NCBI RefSeq assembly: GCF_021213805.1
Contig: NZ_JAJQJI010000006.1
Span: forward strand, 264,675-328,674
Direction: 5' to 3'
Length of the DNA stretch: 64,000 bases
Source of the DNA: Mycobacterium sp. MYCO198283
Lineage (GTDB): Bacteria; Actinomycetota; Actinomycetes; Mycobacteriales; Mycobacteriaceae
Positions within the stretch are counted from its first letter, which is position 1; each line of letters begins with the position of its first letter. The position numbers were made by a program, and so were the translations under genes. Positions 25,786 to 35,406 of the stretch are shown piece by piece. The notes under the pieces are model-generated. The model worked only from the letters and a program-made list of their open reading frames with translations. It did not search any database and was not told where the DNA came from.

Positions 25786-28700
25786 TCACCCCTCCAGCTC
25801 ACCCTCGGTCTCCAGCAGCACCCGGCGCAGCCCGGCCAGCGTGTCGGGCTGCGGCGCCTCCCATATACCGCGGCCCGCCGCCTCCAGCAGCCGCTCGGCC
25901 ATGCCGTGCAGCGCCCACGGGTTCGACTCGGCCAGGAACTTGCGGTTCTCGTGGTCGAGGACGTAGTCGCCTGCGAGGCGCTCGTACATCCAGTCCGCCA
26001 TGACGCCGGCGGTGGCGTCGTACCCGAACAGGTAGTCCACGGTCGCGGCCATCTCGAAGGCGCCCTTGTAGCCGTGCCGTCGCATCGCCGCCATCCAGCG
26101 CGGGTTGACCACCCGCGCCCGGAACACCCGCGTGGTCTCCTCGGACAGCGTGCGCGTGCGGACGGCGTCGGGCCTGGTGTTGTCCCCGATGTAGGCGGCC
26201 GGCGCGCTGCCGGTGAGCGCGCGGACGGTCGCGACCATGCCGCCGTGGTACTGGAAGTAGTCGTCGGAATCGGCGATGTCGTGTTCGCGGGTGTCGGTGT
26301 TCTTCGCCGCGACCGCGATGCGGCGGTACTGCCGGGTCATGTCGTCGGCGGCCGGAGCGCCGTCCAGACCGCGGCCGTAGGCGAAGCCGCCCCACGCGGT
26401 GTAGACCGCGGCGAGGTCGGCGTCGTCGCGCCAGTTGCGGCTGTCGATCAGCTGCAGCAGGCCGGCGCCGTAGGTGCCGGGCTTGGAGCCGAAGACCCGG
26501 GTGGTGGCGCGGCGTTCGTCGCCGTGGTCGGCGAGGTCGGCGTCGGTGTGGGCGCGGACGTAGTTGCCGGTCGCGGGTTCGTCGAGACCGGCGACCAGCC
26601 GCACCGCGTCGTCGAGCATCGTGACGACGTGCGGGAAGGCGTCGCGGAAGAAGCCCGAGATGCGGACCGTGACGTCGATGCGGGGCCGGCCCAGTTCGGC
26701 GAGCGGAATGGCCGCCAGGTCGACCACCCGCCGCGACGCGTCGTCCCATACCGGCCGCACGCCGAGCAGCGCCAGCACCTCGGCGATGTCGTCGCCGGAC
26801 GTGCGCATCGCCGAAGTGCCCCAGATGCTCAAGCCCACCGACCGCGGCCAGGCGCCGTGGTCGGCCCGGTAGCGGGCGAGCAGCGAGTCCGCCATCGCCA
26901 CACCGGTGTCCCACGCCAGCCGCGACGGCACCGCCTTGGGGTCGACGGAGTAGAAGTTGCGGCCGGTGGGCAGCACGTTGACCAGCCCGCGCAGCGGTGA
27001 ACCCGACGGGCCGGCGGCGATGAATCGGCCGTCGAGGGCGCGCAGCACCTGGGTGATCTCGTCGGTGGTGCCGGCGAGCCTCGGCACGACCTCGGTGGCG
27101 GCGAACCGCAGGATGGCCGCCAGCTGCGGGTCGTCGGTGAGTTCGCCGACGCGCCCGGCGTCCCAGCCGGTCCCGGCGAGAGCGGTGACAAGTTCACGGG
27201 CCCGCCGTTCCGCGTCGTCCACCGCGGTGCGCTCGTCGGTGCCGTCCTCTTCGAGCCCGAGCGCTTGGCGCAGCCCCGGCACCGACTGCTCGCCGGAGAA
27301 CAGCTGGCGCGCCCGCAGGATGGCGAGCACCAGGTCGATCAGCTGCTCCCCCGCCGGCGCCTGCCCGAGCACGTGCAGGCCGTCGCGGATCTGCACGTCC
27401 TTGATCTCGCACAGCCAGCCGTCGACGTGCAGCAGCATGTCGTCGAAGGAGTCCTCGTCGGGCCGCTCGGTCAAGCCCAGGTCGGAGTCCATCTTCGCGG
27501 CCCGCATCAGCGTCCAGATCTGCTGGCGGATCGCGGGCAGCTTGGCCGGGTCCAGCGCCGAGACGCTCGCATGCTCGTCGAGCAACTGCTCCAGGCGGGC
27601 GATGTCGCCGTAGGTTTCGGCGCGGGCCATCGGCGGGATGAGGTGGTCCACCAGCACCGCATGCGCCCGCCGCTTGGCCTGCGTGCCCTCGCCCGGATCG
27701 TTGACCAGGAACGGGTAGATCAGCGGCAGATCGCCCAGCGCGGCGTCGGTGCCGCAGCTCGCCGACATGCCCAGCGTCTTGCCGGGCAGCCACTCCAGGT
27801 TGCCGTGCTTGCCGAGGTGCACCACGGCGTCCGCGCCGAACTGGGTGTCGAGCCACCGGTAGGCGGCCAGGTAGTGGTGGCTCGGCGGCAGGTCGGGGTC
27901 GTGATAGATGGCGACCGGGTTCTCGCCGAAGCCGCGCGGCGGCTGCACCAGCACGACGACGTTGCCGCAGACCATGGCGGCGATGACGATGTCGCCGTCG
28001 GGGTTGGCGCTGCGGTCGACGAACAGCTCGCCGGGCGGCGAGCCCCAGTGCTCGACGACGGCGTCGCGCAGGTCGGCGGGCAGGGTGTCAAACCACCGCC
28101 GGTAGTCGGCGGCGCTGACGCGCACCGGGTTGCCGACGAGCTGCTCGCTGGTGAGCCAGTCGGCGTCCTGGCCGCCGCGGGCGATGAGCGCGTGCATCAG
28201 CGCGTCGCCGTCGTGCGCGTCGAGGCCGGGCACGTCGCCGATCTGGTAGCCGGCGTCGCGCATGGCATGCAGCAGCGCCACCGCACTGGCCGGGGTGTCC
28301 AGGCCGACGGCGTTGCCGATGCGGGCATGTTTGGTCGGATACGCCGAGAACACCAGCGCCACCCGCTTGTCCGGCGGGGCGATGGCCCGCAGCCGGGCGT
28401 GCCGCACCGCGATGCCGGCCACGCGGGCGCAGCGTTCGGCGTCGGCGACGTAGGAGATGAGCCCCTCGTCGTCGATCTCCTTGAACGAGAACGGCACGGT
28501 GATGATGCGGCCGTCGAATTCGGGCACCGCCACCTGTGTCGCGACGTCGAGCGGGCTCAGTCCGTCGTCGCGGCCGGCCCACGCCTCCCGCGACGAGGTG
28601 AGGCACAGTCCCTGCAGGATCGGCACGTCGAGCGCGGCGAGGTGCGCGACGTTCCAGGCGTCGTCGTTGCCGCCGGCCGTCACGTCGGCGGGTTTGGCGC

Positions 28701-29361
28701 CCCCGGCGGCGAGCACCGTGACCACCATGGCGTCGGCGGTCGAGAGCAGTTGCAGCAGTTCGGGTTCGGCGGTGCGCAGCGATGCGCAGTACACCGGCAG
28801 TGGCCTGGCACCGGCCGCCTCGATCGCGTCGCACAGGCTGTGGACGTAGCCGGTGTTGCCGGCCAGGTGCTGGGCGCGGTAGTACAGCACGGCGATCGTG
28901 GGCCCCGCGGTCGGCACCGATTCCCGCGGCAGCACACCCCAGCTCGGGATGGTCTCCGGGGGCGCGAACCCGACGCCGGTCATCAGCACGGTGTCGGACA
29001 AAAAGGCGTGGAGCTGTCGGAAGTTCTCCACGCCACCCTGCGCCAGATAGACATGGGCCTGCAACGCGATGCCGGCCGGAACCGTCGAGCGGTCCATCAG
29101 ATCGGCGTCGGGGACCTGCTCGCCGCTGACCACCACCGCGGGGACCCCCGCCGCCGTCACGGCGTCGATGCCGTCCTCCCACGCGCGGTAACCGCCGAGG
29201 ATGCGCACCACCACCACGTCGACGCCGGCGAGCAGGGCGGGCAGCTCGTCGAGAAGCAGCCGGGCGGGATTGGCCCAGCGGTAGTCCGCGCCGCTGGCGC
29301 GGGCCGTGATCAGATCGGTGTCGGAGGTCGACAGCAGCAAGACGGTGGGGGCGCTGGGCAC
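25786..29361 (-). CDS. cobN: Cobaltochelatase subunit CobN
   Basis: Large ATP-dependent subunit inserting cobalt into hydrogenobyrinate a,c-diamide in aerobic cobalamin synthesis. 1,191 aa, full length for the family, with recognisable CobN/magnesium-chelatase H segments such as YRAQHLAGNTGYV, HLGKHGNLEWLPGK, NDPGEGTQAKRR and NTDTREHDIADSDDYFQYHGG (trimmed; about residue 990). I start at GTG 29361: it matches the start of relatives (PTVLLLSTSDTDLI) and has TAACGT 7 nt upstream; GTG 29379 is the alternative. The CobS/CobT partners are not in the window. Confidence 0.95.
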   Translation of the reverse strand: MPSAPTVLLLSTSDTDLITARASGADYRWANPARLLLDELPALLAGVDVVVVRILGGYRAWEDGIDAVTAAGVPAVVVSGEQVPDADLMDRSTVPAGIALQAHVYLAQGGVENFRQLHAFLSDTVLMTGVGFAPPETIPSWGVLPRESVPTAGPTIAVLYYRAQHLAGNTGYVHSLCDAIEAAGARPLPVYCASLRTAEPELLQLLSTADAMVVTVLAAGGAKPADVTAGGNDDAWNVAHLAALDVPILQGLCLTSSREAWAGRDDGLSPLDVATQVAVPEFDGRIITVPFSFKEIDDEGLISYVADAERCARVAGIAVRHARLRAIAPPDKRVALVFSAYPTKHARIGNAVGLDTPASAVALLHAMRDAGYQIGDVPGLDAHDGDALMHALIARGGQDADWLTSEQLVGNPVRVSAADYRRWFDTLPADLRDAVVEHWGSPPGELFVDRSANPDGDIVIAAMVCGNVVVLVQPPRGFGENPVAIYHDPDLPPSHHYLAAYRWLDTQFGADAVVHLGKHGNLEWLPGKTLGMSASCGTDAALGDLPLIYPFLVNDPGEGTQAKRRAHAVLVDHLIPPMARAETYGDIARLEQLLDEHASVSALDPAKLPAIRQQIWTLMRAAKMDSDLGLTERPDEDSFDDMLLHVDGWLCEIKDVQIRDGLHVLGQAPAGEQLIDLVLAILRARQLFSGEQSVPGLRQALGLEEDGTDERTAVDDAERRARELVTALAGTGWDAGRVGELTDDPQLAAILRFAATEVVPRLAGTTDEITQVLRALDGRFIAAGPSGSPLRGLVNVLPTGRNFYSVDPKAVPSRLAWDTGVAMADSLLARYRADHGAWPRSVGLSIWGTSAMRTSGDDIAEVLALLGVRPVWDDASRRVVDLAAIPLAELGRPRIDVTVRISGFFRDAFPHVVTMLDDAVRLVAGLDEPATGNYVRAHTDADLADHGDERRATTRVFGSKPGTYGAGLLQLIDSRNWRDDADLAAVYTAWGGFAYGRGLDGAPAADDMTRQYRRIAVAAKNTDTREHDIADSDDYFQYHGGMVATVRALTGSAPAAYIGDNTRPDAVRTRTLSEETTRVFRARVVNPRWMAAMRRHGYKGAFEMAATVDYLFGYDATAGVMADWMYERLAGDYVLDHENRKFLAESNPWALHGMAERLLEAAGRGIWEAPQPDTLAGLRRVLLETEGELEG

Positions 29362-29368
29362 CCGCCCG

Positions 29369-29374
29369 ACGTTA
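29369..29374 (-). promoter_or_regulatory. -10 hexamer, leaderless start of cobN
   Basis: TAACGT on the minus strand, 7 nt before the GTG at 29361. Confidence 0.45.
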
Positions 29375-29382
29375 CCCACCTA

Positions 29383-29447
29383 CCCCGAAACCGCATTCCC
29401 GGTCGCTGTTCGGCGTCGCGGACGACCGGGAGTGCGGTTTCGCGGGG
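29383..29447. repeat. Long inverted repeat upstream of cobN
   Basis: Arms 29383-29405 and 29423-29447 pair over about 23 bp (core AAACCGCATTCCCGGTCG against CGACCGGGAGTGCGGTTT, one transition mismatch and one 2-nt bulge) around a 17-nt loop. It could terminate the small gene at 29457-29564, be a REP-like intergenic element, or fold upstream of cobN. No cobalamin riboswitch core is present. Confidence 0.75.
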
Positions 29448-29456
29448 ACGGAAACG

Positions 29457-29564
29457 TCAGCGGTCGTACGTGCCCCAGCGCTCATACCAGGTCGGCGCGT
29501 GAGGCGTCCCGGCCATCGCGATCAGCAGCAGCACGACTGCGACGAACGCAAGGAGTGCAGTCAT
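29457..29564 (-). CDS. Small single-pass membrane protein, 35 aa
   Basis: A short open frame with a strong ribosome site (GAAAGGAA, 7 nt before the ATG). The product has one hydrophobic helix (LLAFVAVVLLLIAMAG, residues 3-18) and a polar tail ending WYERWGTYDR. I do not recognise a family. It lies in the 400-bp space between cobN and the dioxygenase gene and is followed by the long inverted repeat. Plausible as a real small protein, but not proven. Confidence 0.5.
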   Translation of the reverse strand: MTALLAFVAVVLLLIAMAGTPHAPTWYERWGTYDR

Positions 29565-29614
29565 GGGCGTTCCTTTCTCGGGGGCCGGATCAGGCGACCC
29601 GGCTCGGTTCAGAC

Positions 29615-29657
29615 GGTACCGCCGGTACCGGGTTTCGACGAAGCGTTGTAAGCAACG
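29615..29657. promoter_or_regulatory. Two palindromes upstream of the TauD-like gene
   Basis: GGTACC-GCC-GGTACC at 29615-29629 and CGTTG-TAAG-CAACG at 29644-29657, both in the 198-bp gap between two divergent genes. They could be operators for either; no -10 motif is obvious nearby. Confidence 0.35.
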
Positions 29658-29762
29658 GAACCGGCGACGATGAAGCGTGACGCAGCTCACGGTGTGCGGT
29701 TCTTTTACTCACGCCGTACCTAACCCTCGACCGCCGCTGATCCTCCGACGACGCTGCGACCC

Positions 29763-30674
29763 ATGGCCTTTGACGTGGTGAAACTCGGCGCGCGCATCGG
29801 CGCGCGTATCGACGGTGTGCAGCTCGGCGGTGGCGTGTCCCGCACAGTGGTGGCGGCGATCAACGAAGCGCTGGTGGAGCACAAGGTGCTGTTCTTCCGC
29901 GGCCAGCACCACCTCGACGACGACGGCCAGTGGGCGTTCGCGCGGCTGCTGGGCACGCCGACGGCGGCCCATCCGACCGTCCGGTCGCGCGGCGGCCGGC
30001 TGCTGCCGATCGACTCGCGGTACGAGAAGGCCAACAGCTGGCACACCGACGTCAGCTTCGTCGACCGCATCCCGAAAGCGTCGCTGCTGCGGGCGATCAC
30101 GCTGCCGGCCTACGGCGGCACCACCACCTGGGCGTCCACCGAAGCCGCCTACGACGACCTGCCGGAACCGCTGCGGCGGCTGGCCGAGAACCTGCGGGCC
30201 GTCCACACCAACCACTACGACTACGTCTCCCATCACGGCGCCGAACCGGCCACCGACACCGAGCGGGACTACCGCGCCGAGTTCGTCTCCGACCGCTTCG
30301 AGACCGAGCACCCCGTGGTGCGCATCCATCCGGAGACCGGGCGGCGCGTGCTGCTGCTCGGGCAGTTCGTCGCGCGGTTCGTGGGCCTGAACGCACGCGA
30401 GTCGGCCGCACTGTATGACCTGCTGCAGGCGCGAATCACGAAGCTGGAGAACACGATCCGGTGGAGTTGGGAGCCGGGCGACGTGGCGCTGTGGGACAAC
30501 CGCGCCACCCAGCACTATGCGGTGGCGGACTACGACGACCAGTACCGCCGGCTCAGCCGCGTCACCCTGGCCGGCGACATTCCCGTCGACGTGGCCGGCC
30601 GGCCGAGCCGCGCCCTGCTCGGGGACGCCTCGGGCTACTCGATCGTCGACGAACCGGTGCTGCTGGCCGGCTGA
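29763..30674 (+). CDS. TauD/TfdA-family Fe(II)/2-oxoglutarate dioxygenase
   Basis: 303-aa enzyme that couples 2-oxoglutarate decarboxylation to hydroxylation, typically of taurine, alkyl sulfates or chlorophenoxy acids. The iron site is clear: His94 and Asp96 in NSWHTDVSF and a distal His in [10 protein letters not shown] (near 250), with a following Arg (YRRLSRVTL) for 2-oxoglutarate. It resembles mycobacterial alkylsulfatase-type dioxygenases (Rv3406-like). With ssu genes in the same window a role in sulfur scavenging is plausible, but the substrate is not determined. The start ATG lacks an obvious ribosome site. Confidence 0.88.
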   Translation: MAFDVVKLGARIGARIDGVQLGGGVSRTVVAAINEALVEHKVLFFRGQHHLDDDGQWAFARLLGTPTAAHPTVRSRGGRLLPIDSRYEKANSWHTDVSFVDRIPKASLLRAITLPAYGGTTTWASTEAAYDDLPEPLRRLAENLRAVHTNHYDYVSHHGAEPATDTERDYRAEFVSDRFETEHPVVRIHPETGRRVLLLGQFVARFVGLNARESAALYDLLQARITKLENTIRWSWEPGDVALWDNRATQHYAVADYDDQYRRLSRVTLAGDIPVDVAGRPSRALLGDASGYSIVDEPVLLAG

Positions 30675-30693
30675 GGCGCCGGTTGGTTCGTCG

Positions 30694-30699
30694 TACCGT
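30694..30699 (+). promoter_or_regulatory. -10 hexamer, leaderless start of cobG
   Basis: TACCGT, 6 nt before the GTG at 30706. Confidence 0.45.
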
Positions 30700-30705
30700 G
30701 GACGG

Positions 30706-31854
30706 GTGACCCGCGACCGCGCCGACGACGCCTGCCCCGGTGCGCTGCAGCTGCACCCGGCGGCCGACGGTGCGCTGGCCCGGATCCGGCTGCCCGGCGG
30801 CAGGCTCGACGCCGCCCAGCTCGAAGCGCTGGCGCACACCGCGCGCGATCTCGGTGGCGGCGCGCTGGAACTCACCGCCCGGGCAAACCTGCAGATCCGC
30901 GGCATCGCCGACGCCGACACCGCGGCGGTGGCCGACGCGGTCGCCGCAGCGGGCCTGCTGCCGTCGCCCACGCACGAGCGGGTCCGCAACATCGTCGCGT
31001 CGCCGCTGACGGGTCGCGCCGGCGGGCTCGTCGACCTGCGCCCCGCCCTCACCGCGCTCGACGCCGCCATCGCGGCAACCCCGGAACTGGCCGGGCTGAC
31101 CGGGCGGTTCTTCTTCGGGCTCGACGACGGTCGCGGCGATGTCGCCGGCATGGCGCCCGACGTCGGCGCGCTCGCGGTCGCCGCCGATGCGATCGCGCTG
31201 CTGCTAGGTGGCCGCGACACCGGCATCCGCGTGCCGCCGACCGAGGTGGTGGCCCTGCTCGTCGAGATCGCGGTCACCTTCGCCGGGCAGCGGGGCTCCG
31301 CCTGGCGCGTCGCCGAGCTGCCGGACCCGGAAGGGCTGCTGCCCGACCGGCCGCGGACAGCACCCGTGGCCGACACCGCCTTCCCGGTCCCCCGGCCGCC
31401 GATCGGCTGGATTGCCCAGGACGACGGCCGAATCGCGCTGGGCGCCGGCGTGCCGCTCGGGGTCCTCGACGCCCGGCTGGCGGAGTTCGTGACCGCCGTC
31501 GGCGCCCCGGTGATCGTCACACCGTGGCGGTCGCTGCTGATCTGCGACCTGACGGAGGACGTCGCGGACACGGTGCTGCGCGTGCTGGCGCCGATGGGGC
31601 TGATCTTCGACGAGAACGCTCCGCTGCTGCGGGTCAGCGCCTGCACGGGCAGCCCCGGCTGCGAGAAGTCGGCGGCCGACGTGCGCGCCGACGCCGTGGC
31701 AGCCGCTGCGGCGGCCGGTCCTGCCGCCCCGGCCGTGCACCGCCACTTCGTGGGTTGTGAGCGGGCGTGCGGCAGCCCGCCGGGCGGTGAAGTGTGGGTC
31801 GCCACCGGCGACGCCGGGGTGTACCGGCCGCGGTCGCGTGACCTTCTAGGGTGA
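30706..31854 (+). CDS. cobG: Precorrin-3B synthase CobG
   Basis: Oxygen-dependent enzyme converting precorrin-3A to precorrin-3B, marking the aerobic cobalamin route. 382 aa, nitrite/sulfite-reductase-like fold. The iron-sulfur cysteines are visible in CTGSPGC (about 315-321) and GCERAC (about 350-355); the N-terminal half has the ferredoxin-like [11 protein letters not shown] motif. GTG start with TACCGT just upstream. It heads cobG-cobH-cobIJ. Confidence 0.92.
   Translation: MTRDRADDACPGALQLHPAADGALARIRLPGGRLDAAQLEALAHTARDLGGGALELTARANLQIRGIADADTAAVADAVAAAGLLPSPTHERVRNIVASPLTGRAGGLVDLRPALTALDAAIAATPELAGLTGRFFFGLDDGRGDVAGMAPDVGALAVAADAIALLLGGRDTGIRVPPTEVVALLVEIAVTFAGQRGSAWRVAELPDPEGLLPDRPRTAPVADTAFPVPRPPIGWIAQDDGRIALGAGVPLGVLDARLAEFVTAVGAPVIVTPWRSLLICDLTEDVADTVLRVLAPMGLIFDENAPLLRVSACTGSPGCEKSAADVRADAVAAAAAAGPAAPAVHRHFVGCERACGSPPGGEVWVATGDAGVYRPRSRDLLG
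31847..31852 (+). promoter_or_regulatory. Possible internal -10 before cobH
   Basis: TAGGGT, 6 nt before the GTG at 31859, overlapping the end of cobG. It could give cobH-cobIJ an extra leaderless transcript. Confidence 0.35.
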
Positions 31855-31858
31855 GCGG

Positions 31859-32485
31859 GTGCTCGACTACATCCGCGACGCCGCCGAGATCTACCGGCAG
31901 TCGTTCGCGACGATCCGGGCCGAGGCCGACCTGTCGGTCTTCCCCGACGACGTCGCGCGGGTGGTCGTCCGGCTGATCCACACGTGCGGGCAGGTCGACG
32001 TCGCCGAGCACGTGGCGTTCACGCCAGACGTGGTGGCCCGGGCCGCCGCGGCGCTGGCCACGGGGGCGCCGGTGCTGTGCGATTCGTCGATGGTGGCCGC
32101 CGGCATCACCCGCTCCCGGCTGCCCGCCGACAACGAGGTGGTGTCGCTGGTCGCCGATCCGCGGGCGCCCGAGCTGGCGCAGCGCACCGGCAACACCCGG
32201 TCGGCGGCCGGTGTCGAGCTGTGGGCGGACCGCCTCGCCGGCGCGGTGGTGGCGATCGGCAATGCGCCCACCGCGCTGTTCCGGCTGCTCGAGCTCGTCG
32301 ACGACGGCGTCGCCGCACCGGCCGCGGTGCTCGGTGGGCCGGTGGGCTTCGTCGGGTCCGCGCAGTCGAAGCAGGAGCTCATCGATCGTCCGCGCGGCAT
32401 GAGCTACCTGGTGGTGCGGGGCCGCCGCGGGGGCAGCGCGATGGCCGCGGCCGCCGTCAACGCGATCGCGAGCGAGCGCGAATGA
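31859..32485 (+). CDS. cobH: Precorrin-8X methylmutase
   Basis: Moves the C11 methyl group to C12, forming hydrogenobyrinate. 208 aa, the usual size for CobH/CbiC. The catalytic histidine lies in [15 protein letters not shown] (about 38-52), and the conserved [10 protein letters not shown] and GNAPTALF motifs are present. GTG start 5 bp after the cobG stop; its own stop overlaps cobIJ by ATGA (32482-32485). Confidence 0.95.
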   Translation: MLDYIRDAAEIYRQSFATIRAEADLSVFPDDVARVVVRLIHTCGQVDVAEHVAFTPDVVARAAAALATGAPVLCDSSMVAAGITRSRLPADNEVVSLVADPRAPELAQRTGNTRSAAGVELWADRLAGAVVAIGNAPTALFRLLELVDDGVAAPAAVLGGPVGFVGSAQSKQELIDRPRGMSYLVVRGRRGGSAMAAAAVNAIASERE

Positions 32486-33951
32486 CGAAGCGCGGCACCC
32501 TTTATGGCGTCGGCCTCGGGCCCGGCGACCCGGAGCTGGTGACCGTCAAGGCCGCCCGCGTCATCGGGCAGGCCGACGTCGTCGCCTACCACAGCGCACG
32601 GCACGGCCGCAGCATCGCCCGCACGATCGCCGAACCGTACCTGCGGCCGGGGCAGCTCGAGGAGCACCTCGTCTATCCCGTCACCACGGAGACCACCGAG
32701 CACCCCGGCGGCTATGCCGGCGCCATCGAGGACTTCTACACCGCGTGCGCGCAGCGCATCGCCGCCCACCTGGACGCCGGCCGCGACGTCGCGCTGCTCG
32801 CCGAGGGCGATCCGCTGTTCTACAGCTCCTACATGCACATGCACACCCGGCTGACCGAGCGGTTCGAGGCGGTCATCGTGCCGGGCGTCACCTCCGTCAG
32901 CGCGGCGTCGGCGGCCACCGCGACGCCGCTGGTGCAGGGTGACGAGGTGCTCACGGTGCTGCCGGGCACGCTGCCGCCCGCCGAGCTGGCCCGCCGCCTC
33001 GCCGACACCGACGCGGCCGTGGTGATGAAGCTCGGACGCTCCTATGACGCGGTGCGCCAAGCGCTGTCGGACGCCGGCCGGCTCGGTGACGCCGTCTACG
33101 TCGAGCGGGCCAGCACGCCCGGAGAGCGCGTCGCGCCGGCAGGCACGGTCGAGGCCGACGCGGTGCCGTACTTCTCGCTGACCGTGCTGCCGGGCCGGCC
33201 CGCCCCCGACGCCACCGGCGGGGTCGCGGTCGTCGGTCTCGGACCGGGCCGCGGTGACTGGATGACGCCCGAGAGCCGCCGCGAACTCGCCGGCGCGACC
33301 GACCTCATCGGCTACGGGCCGTACCTCGATCGGGTGCCGGTGCGCACCGGGCAGCGCCGCCATCCCAGCGACAACACCGACGAGCCGGCGCGCGCGCAGC
33401 TGGCGTGCTCGCTCGCGCAGCAGGGCCGGTCGGTGGCGGTGGTCTCCTCCGGCGATCCCGGCGTGTTCGCGATGGCCACCGCGGTGCTCGAGGAGGCGAA
33501 GCAATGGCCCGGCGTGCAGGTGCGGGTGATCCCGGCGATGACCGCCGCCCAGGCCGTGGCGAGCCGGGTGGGCGCGCCGCTGGGCCACGACTACGCCGTG
33601 ATCTCGCTGTCGGATCGGCTCAAGCCGTGGGACGTCATCGCGGCACGGCTGGCGGCGGCGGCGTCGTCGGATCTGGTGCTGGCGCTGTACAACCCGGCGT
33701 CGAAGACCCGCCGCTGGCAGGTGGGCGCCATGCGGGATCTGCTGCTGGAGCATCGCGAACCCGGCACGCCGGTGGTGATCGGCCGCGACGTGGCCGGGCC
33801 GCAGGAGTCCGTGACGGTGGTGCGGCTCGCCGACCTCGACCCCGACGCGGTGGACATGCGCTGCCTGTTGATCGTCGGCTCGTCGCAGACGCAGTGGTAC
33901 AGCGACGCCGACGGCGACCGGGTGTTCACCCCGCGCCGCTACCCGACCTGA
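32482..33951 (+). CDS. cobIJ: Bifunctional precorrin-2 C20- / precorrin-3B C17-methyltransferase
   Basis: Two SAM-dependent corrinoid methyltransferases in one 489-aa chain, a fusion characteristic of mycobacteria (annotated cobI there). Domain 1 (1 to about 240, CobI) has [15 protein letters not shown] and [15 protein letters not shown]. Domain 2 (about 245-489, CobJ) has [26 protein letters not shown] and LYNPASKTR. The C-terminal 26 bp overlap the convergent cobK gene. Confidence 0.96.
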   Translation: MTKRGTLYGVGLGPGDPELVTVKAARVIGQADVVAYHSARHGRSIARTIAEPYLRPGQLEEHLVYPVTTETTEHPGGYAGAIEDFYTACAQRIAAHLDAGRDVALLAEGDPLFYSSYMHMHTRLTERFEAVIVPGVTSVSAASAATATPLVQGDEVLTVLPGTLPPAELARRLADTDAAVVMKLGRSYDAVRQALSDAGRLGDAVYVERASTPGERVAPAGTVEADAVPYFSLTVLPGRPAPDATGGVAVVGLGPGRGDWMTPESRRELAGATDLIGYGPYLDRVPVRTGQRRHPSDNTDEPARAQLACSLAQQGRSVAVVSSGDPGVFAMATAVLEEAKQWPGVQVRVIPAMTAAQAVASRVGAPLGHDYAVISLSDRLKPWDVIAARLAAAASSDLVLALYNPASKTRRWQVGAMRDLLLEHREPGTPVVIGRDVAGPQESVTVVRLADLDPDAVDMRCLLIVGSSQTQWYSDADGDRVFTPRRYPT

Positions 33952-34654
33952 CCCACCGTTCCGCGTCGGCGACGGTGCTGACGGTCTCCACGCCGGCCGG
34001 CAGCGGTGGCCGGGCGACCATCACGACCGGGATGCCGAGGTCGACGGCGGCGTCGAGCTTGGCGCGGGTGAGCGTGCCGCCGCTGTTCTTCGTCACCAGC
34101 ACGTCGATGCCGTTGTCGCGCAACAGGCTTCGTTCGCCGTCGTAGTCGTACGGCCCGCGGGACAGCAGCACCCGGTGACGCACCGGCAGCGTATGCGGCT
34201 CGGGCGCACTGACCACCCGGATCAGGAACCACGCGGCGCTACCGGCGAACGCCGCGATCGAGGAGCGACCGGTGGTGAGGAAAACCCGGTGGTAGGGCGA
34301 GATCGTCTCGGCCGCAGCGGCATTCGACGCGACCGTGATGGCGCCGGCGTCGTCCCACGCCGGGCGGGCAAGCACCAGGTGGGGCAGCCCGAGGTCGGCG
34401 CAGACGCGTGCGGCGGTCGCGGTGATCGTCGCCGCGAACGGATGGGTGGCGTCCACCACGGCGTCGACCGGATGCTCGCGCAACCAGTCCCGCATCCCGG
34501 CCGCGCCACCGAAACCTCCGATGCGGACCTGCCCCACCGGCAGCGCCGGATCGGGCACCCGGCCCGCCAGCGAGCTGATCACGTCGACGTCCGGGTGCAG
34601 CCGGCGCGCCAGCGCCCGCGCCTCGCCCGTGCCGCCGAGCAGCAGCACGCGCAT
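33926..34654 (-). CDS. cobK: Precorrin-6A reductase
   Basis: NADPH-dependent reductase forming precorrin-6B. 242 aa with LLLGGTGEARALA (Rossmann-like N-terminus), DATHPFAATIT (about 70-80) and LTKN-like VTKNSGGTLT near 185-195, all CobK signatures. Last gene of cobL-cobM-cobK; its ATG shares one base with the cobM stop (TGATG). Confidence 0.94.
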   Translation of the reverse strand: MRVLLLGGTGEARALARRLHPDVDVISSLAGRVPDPALPVGQVRIGGFGGAAGMRDWLREHPVDAVVDATHPFAATITATAARVCADLGLPHLVLARPAWDDAGAITVASNAAAAETISPYHRVFLTTGRSSIAAFAGSAAWFLIRVVSAPEPHTLPVRHRVLLSRGPYDYDGERSLLRDNGIDVLVTKNSGGTLTRAKLDAAVDLGIPVVMVARPPLPAGVETVSTVADAERWVRSGSGAG

Positions 34655-35406
34655 CAGTGCCGGCTTCCGCGGCGGCGGTCAGGTGAGTACAGGTAGCTGT
34701 CGACGCCGTCGGCCGCCAGCACGTCACCGACGACGATGACGGCCGTCTTGGTGACGCCCGCAGCATGCACCTGCCCGGCGATGTCGGCGAGGGTGCCGCG
34801 CAGCACCACCTGCTGCGGCCAGCTTGCGAACGCCACCACCGCGGCGGGCGTCTCGCGGCGGTACCCGCCGGCGGTGAGTTGCGCGACGACGGTGTCGATC
34901 TGGGCCGCGGCGAGGTGCAGCACCAGGGTCGCGCCGGGCGCCGACAGCGTGGCAAGGTCCTCGCCCGCGGGCATGGCGGTCGACAGCGTCGCGACGCGCG
35001 TCAGCGTCACGGTCTGCGCGACGCCGGGCACCGTCAGTTCGCGGCCCAGCGCGGCGGCGGCAGCCGCGAACGCCGGAACGCCGGGCACGATCTCGTAGGC
35101 GATGCCCAGGTCGTCGAGGCGTCGGCACTGCTCGGCGACCGCGCTGTAGAGCGACGGGTCACCGGAGTGCAGCCGGGCGACGTCGTGACCGGCGGCGTCG
35201 GCGGCGGCGAGGTGTTCGATGATCCGGTCGAGGTCCAGCGGACCGGTGTCGACGACGCGGGCGTCCGGCGGGCAGAGCGCCAGCAGGTCGGCGGGCATGA
35301 TGGAGCCGGCGTACAGGCACACCGGGCACCGCCGCAGCAGCCGCTCGCCGCGGACGGTGATCAGGTCGGCCGCGCCCGGTCCGGCGCCGATGAAATAGAC
35401 GGTCAT
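34654..35406 (-). CDS. cobM: Precorrin-4 C11-methyltransferase
   Basis: SAM-dependent corrin-ring methyltransferase of 250 aa. It shows FIGAGPGAADLITVRG (4-19), YAGSIMP, RLHSGDPSLYSAVAEQ and PGVPAFAAAAAALGRELT, all standard for CobM/CbiF. ATGA overlap with cobL (35403-35406) and one-base overlap with cobK show translational coupling. Confidence 0.96.
   Translation of the reverse strand: MTVYFIGAGPGAADLITVRGERLLRRCPVCLYAGSIMPADLLALCPPDARVVDTGPLDLDRIIEHLAAADAAGHDVARLHSGDPSLYSAVAEQCRRLDDLGIAYEIVPGVPAFAAAAAALGRELTVPGVAQTVTLTRVATLSTAMPAGEDLATLSAPGATLVLHLAAAQIDTVVAQLTAGGYRRETPAAVVAFASWPQQVVLRGTLADIAGQVHAAGVTKTAVIVVGDVLAADGVDSYLYSPDRRRGSRH

Noticed and set aside
29362..29762. Cobalamin riboswitch upstream of cobN or the dioxygenase
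   Set aside because: I could not find the B12-box core; only palindromes are present, and cobN looks leaderless.
29709..31805. 698-aa minus-strand frame opposite the dioxygenase and cobG
   Set aside because: Ser/Pro/Arg-rich shadow; the plus strand carries clear motifs for TauD-like and CobG.
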